8,974 nt of DNA from an uncultured Lachnospiraceae bacterium (lineage in GTDB: Bacteria > Bacillota > Clostridia > Lachnospirales > Lachnospiraceae): contig CAJUII010000113.1 of NCBI GenBank assembly GCA_910586405.1, positions 1 to 8,974 of the forward strand, given 5' to 3'. Below are positions 1 to 4,947 of this stretch, in pieces. The translations under genes and the position numbers were made by a program. The notes under the pieces were generated by a model. It worked only from the letters and a program-made list of their open reading frames with translations, was not told the DNA's origin and ran no database searches. Numbering within the stretch: the stretch's first letter is position 1; each line of letters opens with the position of its first letter.

Positions 1-6
1 TACACT

Positions 7-37
7 TTACCACCAATGTTTTCATCGGTGGTATTCT
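7..37 (+). promoter_or_regulatory. Dyad within a possible MerR-type long-spacer promoter
   Basis: Positions 8-18 and 23-33 form an inverted repeat (TACCACCaATG / CATcGGTGGTA, one mismatch, TTTT centre). TTACCA (7-12) and TATTCT (32-37) each match four of six consensus bases as -35 and -10, with a 19-base spacer that contains most of the dyad. MerR-family activators use 19-20 base spacers with a dyad inside, and they often control efflux genes. The predicted start near 44 leaves a short leader with AAGGAGG at 53-59. The dyad could instead be a simple repressor site or a small RNA hairpin. No regulator gene is visible in the window. Confidence 0.35.
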
Positions 38-66
38 TTATGTACAAAAGCAAAGGAGGTCTTACT

Positions 67-792
67 ATGCAGACTGTAATCAAGGTAGAACAGTTATCAA
101 AATGCTATGGCAATCTGCCTGCGGTAGACAACATCAGTCTATTGGTAAAACGTGGCACCGTCTACGGACTTCTCGGCGCAAACGGCGCGGGAAAAAGCAC
201 GGTGATTGAATGTATCTTAGGCACAAAAAATGTTGACAGCGGAACGGTATCGATCTTGGGGTGTAATCCCAAAAAGGACAGACGCCGCCTGTTTGAAAAT
301 GTCGGTATTCAGTTTCAGGAGGGCGATTATCAGCCGGAAATTAAGGTGTCAGAACTATGTGAGGAAACTGCTTGCCTGTATAAAGACCCTGACAACTGGA
401 GAAATCTCTGCGAACAGTTTGGACTGAGCGATAAGTATGATCATGCCGTAAAGAGCCTGTCCGGCGGGGAGCGCCAACGCTTATTTATCGTACTAGCCTT
501 GATTCCGAAACCGGAGTTGGTATTTCTCGATGAACTGACTACTGGTCTTGACACAAAAGCACGCCGTGAAGTGTGGAAAATTCTGACAGGATTAAAAGGC
601 AAGGGATTGACTATTCTTTTAACTTCACATTTTATGGATGAGGTGGAGGCCTTATGTGATGAGATCTGTATTTTGCAAAAGGGAAAAGCAGTATTTTATG
701 GAACGGTTGAAGAAGCAAAGAGAGCAACGAATTGTGAGAAATTTGAGGACGCTTATCTTATGCTTTCCGGTGAGGAGGTTTGGAAAGAATGA
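67..792 (+). CDS. ABC-2 type efflux transporter, ATP-binding protein
   Basis: This is a 241-residue single nucleotide-binding domain of the CcmA/DrrA type. It hydrolyses ATP at the inner face of the membrane to drive its partner permease, typically for export of drugs, lipids or peptides; the substrate cannot be read from sequence. Visible motifs are Walker A GANGAGKST (37-45), a Q-loop region (Q82/Q84), signature LSGGERQR (131-138), Walker B LVFLDE (151-156), D-loop GLD (160-162) and H-loop H188. The residue after the Walker B glutamate is Leu (LDELTTGLD) where most members have Pro. Start chosen at ATG 67 because AAGGAGG (53-59) lies 7 bases upstream; in-frame starts at 16 and 40 have no such site, and the first lies inside the upstream dyad. 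The stop overlaps the next gene's start (ATGA), so the two are translationally coupled. Confidence 0.93.
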   Translation: MQTVIKVEQLSKCYGNLPAVDNISLLVKRGTVYGLLGANGAGKSTVIECILGTKNVDSGTVSILGCNPKKDRRRLFENVGIQFQEGDYQPEIKVSELCEETACLYKDPDNWRNLCEQFGLSDKYDHAVKSLSGGERQRLFIVLALIPKPELVFLDELTTGLDTKARREVWKILTGLKGKGLTILLTSHFMDEVEALCDEICILQKGKAVFYGTVEEAKRATNCEKFEDAYLMLSGEEVWKE

Positions 793-1532
793 AATCATTC
801 AGAATACTTTTGAAGAACGAGCTTAAGCTCAATATTCGAGATATGAACATGGTTATTTTTGCGATAATAATGCCGCTGGTTGTCTTGGTCATTCTTGGGT
901 TTCTTAATGGAGAAAAGCCTGCGGCGGACGGTGCAGCATACACCTTTATGGAGCAGTCCTTTGGGGCACTATGCTGTATTTCCATTTGTGCGGGCGGACT
1001 GATGGGTTTACCGCTCGTCGTATCCGACTATCGGGAACGAAAAATTTTGAAGCGTTTACAAGTTACGCCAGTCAGCCCGGTAAAGTTACTTGCTGTTGAA
1101 TTTACAGTCTATGTGATCTATTGCGTTATATCAATGTTGACATTGTTTCCTGCCGCTATGTTGTTTTGGAATATCAGACTACATGGTTCTATCCTTTTAT
1201 TCTTGGGAAGCTGGCTGTTAACGATGATATCGACTTTGAGTATCGGTTTGCTCGTTGGCGGGATTGCGAAAAATACGAAAAGCGCCAGCATCATTGGCTG
1301 TATTATGTATTTTCCCATGCTGATTTTCTCAGGCGCGACAATTCCTTTTGAGGTTCTGCCCGCTGTCATGCAAAGGGTTATCGGGTTCTTTCCATTGACG
1401 CAGGGTATGCAGTTAATGAAAGCAGCCTTTCTTGGATTGCCGATTGATAATGCGCTGCTTCCGCTTACGGTTCTGAGCGCCGTTACAGTCATCTGCTTTG
1501 GACTCTCTGTAAAGTGCTTTCAGTGGGAATAA
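789..1532 (+). CDS. ABC-2 type efflux transporter, permease protein
   Basis: This 247-residue membrane protein is the channel partner of the ATPase before it. Six hydrophobic segments are apparent, at about 21-39, 58-78, 101-127, 135-159, 166-187 and 222-243. The cytoplasmic stretch between the second and third (DYRERKILKRLQVTPVSP, 80-97) is the typical ABC2_membrane feature, in which R-E-R and a TPVSP element couple to the ATPase. Start taken as ATG 789, ten bases after AGGAGG (773-778); a TTG at 780 is only one base from that site and is unlikely. ATG 789 overlaps the stop of the ATPase gene. The pair resembles DrrA-DrrB and other minimal two-gene exporters working as a dimer of each subunit. 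Substrate unknown. No convincing terminator follows. Confidence 0.9.
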   Translation: MKSFRILLKNELKLNIRDMNMVIFAIIMPLVVLVILGFLNGEKPAADGAAYTFMEQSFGALCCISICAGGLMGLPLVVSDYRERKILKRLQVTPVSPVKLLAVEFTVYVIYCVISMLTLFPAAMLFWNIRLHGSILLFLGSWLLTMISTLSIGLLVGGIAKNTKSASIIGCIMYFPMLIFSGATIPFEVLPAVMQRVIGFFPLTQGMQLMKAAFLGLPIDNALLPLTVLSAVTVICFGLSVKCFQWE

Positions 1533-1598
1533 GCGTCAGACTATGAAATGGAAGTATAGTTTCGATCAGGTCATTTGGTTCTGTCGCAGTAGTGGATG

Positions 1599-1614
1599 AG
1601 AGGAGATTTCCTCT
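1599..1614 (+). other. Small perfect hairpin downstream of efflux operon
   Basis: AGAGGA and TCCTCT form a perfect 6-base-pair stem around a GATT loop, 67 bases past the permease stop. There is no T-run after it, so it is not a standard intrinsic terminator. It could protect the 3' end of the message or be chance. Confidence 0.3.
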
Positions 1615-1669
1615 GTCAACAAGAGCTGATGAGTAAAATTTCTTCTTCTGATAGCGATCGAAAACAGTA

Positions 1670-1715
1670 AAAATCTTCCCATTTCATGTATATTTTCCTG
1701 AAAATCTTCCCATTT
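1670..1715 (+). repeat. 15-base direct repeat, two copies, period 31
   Basis: AAAATCTTCCCATTT occurs exactly at 1670-1684 and 1701-1715. The 31-base period is about three helical turns, so both copies face the same side of the DNA. The second copy covers a possible -35 hexamer (TTCCCA 1707-1712). That is a usual position for sites of an activator or response regulator that contacts RNA polymerase. The protein that would bind is not known. Confidence 0.6.
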
Positions 1716-1736
1716 TCTTTATAATTTGTTTATAAT
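1707..1736 (+). promoter_or_regulatory. Candidate distal promoter of the sugar operon
   Basis: TTCCCA (1707-1712, four of six) is separated by 18 bases from TATAAT (1731-1736, perfect). The poor -35 overlaps a repeated 15-base motif, which suggests activator dependence. The start would fall near 1743, giving a leader of about 270 bases before the binding-protein gene. Two further TATAAT hexamers (1720-1725 and 1737-1742) have worse -35 partners. Confidence 0.4.
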
Positions 1737-1799
1737 TATAATAAATATAAAAGAAATGGACACGTTTATTTCGTCCTTATTTCGCTAATTTTTCTCCAA

Positions 1800-1839
1800 A
1801 ATCGTAAGATATTCAACATAATCGTAAGATATTCAACAT
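1800..1839 (+). repeat. 20-base perfect tandem repeat (two copies)
   Basis: AATCGTAAGATATTCAACAT is present twice head to tail, 1800-1819 and 1820-1839, with no mismatch. The period is close to two helical turns. Tandem direct half-sites with about 20-21 base spacing are typical of AraC-family activators, which commonly control sugar importers in clostridia. No such regulator is encoded in the window, so the assignment is inferred. Two units are too few and too close for a CRISPR array. Confidence 0.8.
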
Positions 1840-1859
1840 GATATACAAAATTTATATCA
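1839..1859. promoter_or_regulatory. 7+7 inverted repeat, operator-like
   Basis: TGATATA (1839-1845) and TATATCA (1853-1859) form a perfect dyad with a 7-base spacer. It starts on the last base of the 20-base tandem repeat and lies about 30 bases upstream of the proximal promoter candidates. Geometry and position suit a dimeric regulator site, but the sequence is AT-only except for one G-C pair per arm, so chance is a real alternative. Confidence 0.35.
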
Positions 1860-1888
1860 AAAAATATACAAATACACGTAAATTTGTA

Positions 1889-1959
1889 TTGTTTACTTGT
1901 ACGAAATTATATAAAATGCACAAAGTATAGTTGCTTAACAGATTAAAATGCGTTAAAAT
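1889..1959 (+). promoter_or_regulatory. Proximal promoter candidates of the sugar operon
   Basis: Two overlapping possibilities have 17-base spacers: TTGTTT (1889-1894) with TAAAAT (1912-1917), and TTGCTT (1931-1936) with TAAAAT (1954-1959). Both have a five-of-six -10 and a -35 matching only TTG. The second would start transcription near 1966, leaving a leader of about 50 bases. Weak -35 elements fit an activated promoter. Confidence 0.4.
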
Positions 1960-2014
1960 TATCTTGCAGAAAGATCAAAGCTTCTGACAAACAAGATTTA
2001 GGGAGGAAACAAAA

Positions 2015-3139
2015 ATGAAGAAAAAAGTAGTATCGTTACTCGTTGCAGCAATGACAGTTGCCAGCCTTACGGCTTGCGGAAACTCAGGTTCCGATGCACC
2101 GGCGGCAAATCCGGCGCCCGCACCAGCGGAGAACCAAGAAGCAGATCCAGCACCCACACCGGCAGAGAGTGAAGCACCCGCACCGGCAGAGAGCGAGGCA
2201 GAGGCGGAAGCACCCGCACCGGCAGCAGACGGCGAAGTGATCAGCGTAGGCTTCGCGCAGGTTGGTCATGAGTCTGACTGGCGTGCAGCAAACACAAAGA
2301 ATTATCAGGATACTTTCAGCGCGGCAAACGGCTATGAATTATCCTTTGTAGACTGCGACAATGACCACGCAGTCCAGATTGAAACAGTTCGTGGATTTAT
2401 CGAGCAGGAGTTAGACTATATCTGTATCGCACCGATTCAGTCCGCAGGCTGGGACACCGTTCTTCAGGAGGCAAAAGATGCGGGCATTCCTGTATTAATC
2501 GTAGACCGTGCAGTGGATGCAGATCCTTCACTCTACACAACAGCGCTTGGATGCGACATGGTAGCCGAGGGCGAGGCGGCAGGAAACTGGCTTGCTGAGT
2601 ACTTAAACGGCGAGGACGCAAACATTCTTGTGATTGAAGGCTCTGTGGGCGCATCTGCGACACTTGGACGTACAGAAGGCTTCAACAACATTGTTTCACA
2701 GAACGCAAACTGGAAAGTACTTGACTCCCAGTCCGGTGACTTCACACAGGCAGGCGGACAGGAGGTTATGGAGTCCTTCATCAAGTCTTACAGCGATTTC
2801 AACGTTGTGGTGTGCCAGAACGACAACGAGGCATACGGCGCAATGGATGCGATGGACGCAGCGGGCATTACATATGGTGTTGACGGCGATGTGACAATCA
2901 TCTCCTTCGATGCGACACATGACGGACTTCAGTATACACTCGACGGAAAGATCACCTGTAATGTAGAGTGCAATCCTTTGCAGGCTGGCTTTGCGGCAGA
3001 TGTTATCCAGAAATTACAGGCAGGTGAGGCAGTGGACGCATGGACACTCGTTGTCGATGAAGCGTTTGTCGCACCGGGCATCACAAGCAACTACGCAGTA
3101 ACGATGAGTCAGGAAGTATTGGACGGCCGTGCATATTAA
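2015..3139 (+). CDS. ytfQ: Sugar ABC transporter substrate-binding lipoprotein (YtfQ family)
   Basis: This 374-residue lipoprotein captures sugar outside the membrane and delivers it to the permeases encoded downstream. The signal peptide MKKKVVSLLVAAMTVASLTAC ends in lipobox LTAC with Cys21 as the lipid anchor. Residues 22-73 are a Pro/Ala/Glu linker with internal repeats. The binding domain (about 75-374) is Peripla_BP_4. Compared with E. coli YtfQ from memory, VGFAQVGHESDWRAA (78-92), IAPIQSAGWDTVLQEAKDAG (138-157), LIVDR (161-165) and SQSGDFTQ..GGQEVMESFIK (238-257) are near-matches. YtfQ binds galactofuranose; related proteins serve fructose (Bifidobacterium FruE) and arabinose, so the ligand is probably a furanose sugar but not fixed. 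GGGAGG (2001-2006) lies 8 bases before ATG. It is the first gene of a four-gene operon and is separated from the second by a structured gap. Confidence 0.9.
   Translation: MKKKVVSLLVAAMTVASLTACGNSGSDAPAANPAPAPAENQEADPAPTPAESEAPAPAESEAEAEAPAPAADGEVISVGFAQVGHESDWRAANTKNYQDTFSAANGYELSFVDCDNDHAVQIETVRGFIEQELDYICIAPIQSAGWDTVLQEAKDAGIPVLIVDRAVDADPSLYTTALGCDMVAEGEAAGNWLAEYLNGEDANILVIEGSVGASATLGRTEGFNNIVSQNANWKVLDSQSGDFTQAGGQEVMESFIKSYSDFNVVVCQNDNEAYGAMDAMDAAGITYGVDGDVTIISFDATHDGLQYTLDGKITCNVECNPLQAGFAADVIQKLQAGEAVDAWTLVVDEAFVAPGITSNYAVTMSQEVLDGRAY
2149..2230 (+). repeat. In-frame 24-base repeats encoding the PAESEAPA linker
   Basis: Units at 2149-2172 and 2173-2196 are tandem 24-mers differing at two bases (AGCACCC[A/G]CACCGGCAG core). 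A third partial copy at 2209-2230 follows after a 12-base insert. Each unit encodes eight residues of the APAPAESE type, between the lipid anchor and the sugar-binding domain. Because the unit is a multiple of three, slippage would lengthen or shorten the tether without breaking the frame. Confidence 0.85.
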
Positions 3140-3175
3140 TTTGTCTATATAAATGAACGATATGATGTGGTGGCA

Positions 3176-3202
3176 GAGGGGAGAGCATGTTTTTCTCCCC
3201 TC
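3176..3202 (+). other. GC-rich hairpin just after the binding-protein gene
   Basis: GAGGGGAGA (3176-3184) pairs perfectly with TCTCCCCTC (3194-3202), with a further G-T pair at 3185/3193 and a seven-base loop (3186-3192). It begins 36 bases after the stop codon. The T-run lies in the loop rather than after the stem, so it is not a standard terminator. Hairpins in this position commonly block 3' exonucleases and raise the abundance of binding-protein mRNA, which is the probable role here. Its 5' arm and loop contain the first copy of AGAGCATGTTT. Confidence 0.7.
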
Positions 3203-3230
3203 ACACATTTGGCACTGCAAGAGCATGTTT
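3182..3230 (+). repeat. 11-base direct repeat AGAGCATGTTT (two copies, period 38)
   Basis: AGAGCATGTTT occurs at 3182-3192 and 3220-3230. Ten of its bases are complementary to AAACATGCTC at 3324-3333, the 3' arm of the large stem-loop. Either copy could therefore pair with that arm. The first copy is otherwise occupied by the GC-rich hairpin. Confidence 0.75.
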
Positions 3231-3340
3231 GCAAAAGGCGTTCTGCCAGATGTGCGTTTGGCTTTGTGACACGATACCAACGAACGTACAATGCTATGAT
3301 GCGCACTGCCAGAATGATTTTTCAAACATGCTCGTTTTTT
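3221..3340 (+). terminator. Large extended stem-loop with T6, intra-operon terminator or attenuator
   Basis: GAGCATGTTTG (3221-3231) pairs with CAAACATGCTC (3323-3333), 11 pairs. After a bulged C, AAAA (3233-3236) pairs with TTTT (3319-3322). TTCTG (3241-3245) pairs with CAGAA (3310-3314), and GTGCG (3252-3256) with CGCAC (3302-3306). The apical part contains a possible TTGG/CCAA helix. The stem is followed by GTTTTTT (3334-3340), as in an intrinsic terminator, but at about 113 bases it is far longer than usual. It stands between the first and second genes of a transport operon, so partial termination would favour binding protein over membrane components. It may instead be an inserted palindromic element or a structured regulatory RNA. 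Confidence 0.6.
3264..3292 (+). promoter_or_regulatory. Possible promoter inside the apical loop
   Basis: TTGTGA (3264-3269, four of six) and TACAAT (3287-3292, five of six) are 17 bases apart. A transcript starting near 3299 would carry only the 3' arm of the large stem and so escape that terminator, though it would still meet the second one. Weak by itself; recorded because of its position. Confidence 0.25.
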
Positions 3341-3348
3341 CTAGCTGT

Positions 3349-3400
3349 CAGACACCTATGACTGCGCAATGTTTGGCAAAAGTACGGTGTCTGCTTTTTT
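3349..3400 (+). terminator. Second intrinsic-terminator-like hairpin before the ATPase gene
   Basis: CAGACACC (3349-3356) pairs perfectly with GGTGTCTG (3386-3393), followed by C and six T (3395-3400). The 29-base loop can add a few more pairs. It ends 29 bases before the ATPase start, with the ribosome site in between. Because the importer needs all four proteins, this is better read as a leaky or regulated terminator than as the end of the operon. Confidence 0.6.
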
Positions 3401-3429
3401 ACAAAAAACTCTGGAGAGGAGATGGCGGT

Positions 3430-4947
3430 ATGGATAGTAATATTGTTTTGAGTGCAAAAGGAATCTGTATGACCTTCCCCGGTGTAAAGGCGCTGCAAAA
3501 TGTGGATTTTAATCTGAGAAAAGGCGAGATTCGCGCGCTCATGGGGGAGAACGGCGCCGGAAAATCCACATTAATCAAGTGCCTTACCGGGGTGAATAAA
3601 TTTGAAGCGGGAGAGATTCATCTCGACGGCATCAGCGGCCCCGTTGTCAATAGAGACACGCTCGATGCGCAGCGCAAGGGGATTTCTACAGTGTATCAGG
3701 AGGTCAATCTGTGTCCAAATTTATCCGTGGCGGAGAATTTATTTATCGGCAGAGAGCCCATGACCAAGTTCCACACAGTCAACAGAAGGAAAATGAATGA
3801 GATGGCTGCAAAGCTGATGAAGGACTTGGATTTGGACGTGGACGTGACGCAGAATTTGGAGGAGTACTCTCTTGCGTTACAGCAGATGATCGCGATTGCC
3901 CGCGCAGTGGATATGGACTGTAAGGTGCTGATTCTCGATGAGCCGACCTCCTCGCTGGACGATAACGAGGTGGCAAAGCTCTTTGTCATGATGAGAAGGC
4001 TGCGCGAAAAAGGCGTTGGCATTATGTTTGTGACACACTTTCTCGAACAAGTGTACGAAGTCTGCGACGGCATTACGGTGCTTCGAAACGGTACCCTTGT
4101 AGGGGAATATTCCATCGACGAGCTGCCCCGCGTCAAGCTGGTTGCCGCCATGATGGGAAAGGATTTTGACGATCTTGCCAGCATCAAGCAGGAGGGCAGC
4201 GGTGACAAGTCAAAAGAGCCGCTTGTCATAGACGCGAAGGGATTAAGCCACGCAGGAACCATCAAGCCGTTTGACTTGGAGATTCATAAGGGCGAAGTCA
4301 TCGGTCTGACCGGGCTGCTCGGAAGCGGCAGAAGCGAGCTGGCGCGCGCAATCTACGGCGCAGACAGGGCACAGACAGGGACACTAAAGGTCAAAGGAAA
4401 AGAAGTGTCGATTAAAAATCCGATTGACGCCATGAACCTTGGCATGGGACTTTTGCCGGACGACAGAAAGGCGGAGGGCATTATCGGCGACTTGTCTGTC
4501 CGCGAAAATATTATTCTCGCGATGCAGGCAAAACAGGGCATTTTCAAGAAAATACCGATGTCAAAGCAGATTGAGATCGCAGATAAATTTATCGAGATGC
4601 TGCAAATCAAGACAGCGAGCAGGGAGACGTTAATCAAACAGCTTTCGGGCGGAAACCAGCAGAAAGCGATTCTGGCTAGATGGCTTGCGACGAATCCGGA
4701 TTTCCTGATCTTAGATGAGCCGACCCGCGGTATTGATATCGGTACGAAAACTGAGATTCAAAAGCTGGTGCTCAAACTGGCGGACGAGGGAAAGAGCGTG
4801 ATGTTTATTTCCTCTGAAATAGAAGAGATGCTTCGAACCTGCAACCGTATGGCGGTGCTCAGAGACGGTGCCAAAGTCGGGGAAATCAGCGGTGACGACT
4901 TGACGCAGGAAGGTGTCATGAAAGCGATCGCAGGAGGTGGAAAATAA
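3430..4947 (+). CDS. ytfR: Sugar ABC transporter, tandem ATP-binding protein (YtfR family)
   Basis: This 505-residue protein has two fused nucleotide-binding domains of the RbsA/MglA/YtfR type and powers sugar import. Domain 1 has Walker A GENGAGKST (39-47), a degenerate signature in YSLALQQMIAIAR (146-158), Walker B VLILDEP (166-172) and H203. Domain 2 has a degenerate Walker A, GLLGSGRSE (295-303, Arg for Lys), a good signature LSGGNQQK (405-412), Walker B FLILDEPTRGID (425-436), and Ser in place of the H-loop His (FISSE, 459-463). Such asymmetry, with one catalytic composite site, is normal in this family. Start taken as ATG 3430, eight bases after GAGGAG (3416-3421). The frame stays open back to ATG 3187, but that stretch is the structured gap and encodes no known N-terminus; 505 residues is the usual length. 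Its stop shares one base with the next start (TAATG). Confidence 0.92.
   Translation: MDSNIVLSAKGICMTFPGVKALQNVDFNLRKGEIRALMGENGAGKSTLIKCLTGVNKFEAGEIHLDGISGPVVNRDTLDAQRKGISTVYQEVNLCPNLSVAENLFIGREPMTKFHTVNRRKMNEMAAKLMKDLDLDVDVTQNLEEYSLALQQMIAIARAVDMDCKVLILDEPTSSLDDNEVAKLFVMMRRLREKGVGIMFVTHFLEQVYEVCDGITVLRNGTLVGEYSIDELPRVKLVAAMMGKDFDDLASIKQEGSGDKSKEPLVIDAKGLSHAGTIKPFDLEIHKGEVIGLTGLLGSGRSELARAIYGADRAQTGTLKVKGKEVSIKNPIDAMNLGMGLLPDDRKAEGIIGDLSVRENIILAMQAKQGIFKKIPMSKQIEIADKFIEMLQIKTASRETLIKQLSGGNQQKAILARWLATNPDFLILDEPTRGIDIGTKTEIQKLVLKLADEGKSVMFISSEIEEMLRTCNRMAVLRDGAKVGEISGDDLTQEGVMKAIAGGGK

Larger units (their letters stand above)
1533..2014. other. Geneless AT-rich control region before sugar operon
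   Basis: No credible coding sequence is seen here. The first ~130 bases after the efflux operon contain only a small perfect hairpin and no T-run terminator. From about 1665 onward the DNA becomes very AT-rich and holds a 15-base direct repeat, three TATAAT hexamers (1720, 1731, 1737), a short TTATTTCG repeat (1766 and 1777, period 11), a 20-base tandem repeat, a 7+7 dyad, an ATATACAAA repeat (1841 and 1864), and promoter candidates. This density of repeats on one face of the helix suggests a control region for the sugar transporter that follows. The ribosome site GGGAGG (2001-2006) closes the region. Confidence 0.75.

Noticed and set aside
16..66. Upstream start of the efflux ATPase at ATG 16
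   Set aside because: It lies inside the dyad and the putative promoter, with no ribosome site, whereas ATG 67 follows AAGGAGG and begins the usual domain.
1118..1492. 124-residue minus-strand frame opposite the efflux permease
   Set aside because: The plus-strand permease is clearly coding here, and the minus frame has no start context or recognisable domain.
1626..1663. Hammerhead-ribozyme-like core, CTGATGA followed by CGAAA
   Set aside because: Stem II between the two core pieces would have only one pair (G1633-C1659 then mismatches), and no stem I or III with a cleavage triplet could be drawn.
1560..1663. 8-base inverted repeat TTTCGATC / GATCGAAA spaced by 88 bases
   Set aside because: An eight-base match over this distance is expected by chance fairly often; nothing extends it.
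1800..1839. Minimal CRISPR array
   Set aside because: The two 20-base copies are directly adjacent with no spacer, and no cas gene is present.
2084..2269. Cys/Arg-rich minus-strand frame
   Set aside because: Its repeats are the complement of the Pro/Ala/Glu linker repeats of the binding protein; a composition artefact.
3187..3429. 81-residue N-terminal extension of the ATPase starting at ATG 3187
   Set aside because: The extension covers the hairpins, is Cys-rich with no family resemblance, and has no ribosome site; ATG 3430 has GAGGAG at proper spacing and gives the standard length.
3696..4265. 189-residue open frame on the minus strand
   Set aside because: It is antisense to the well-supported ATPase domains and has no family features or ribosome site; a coding shadow.
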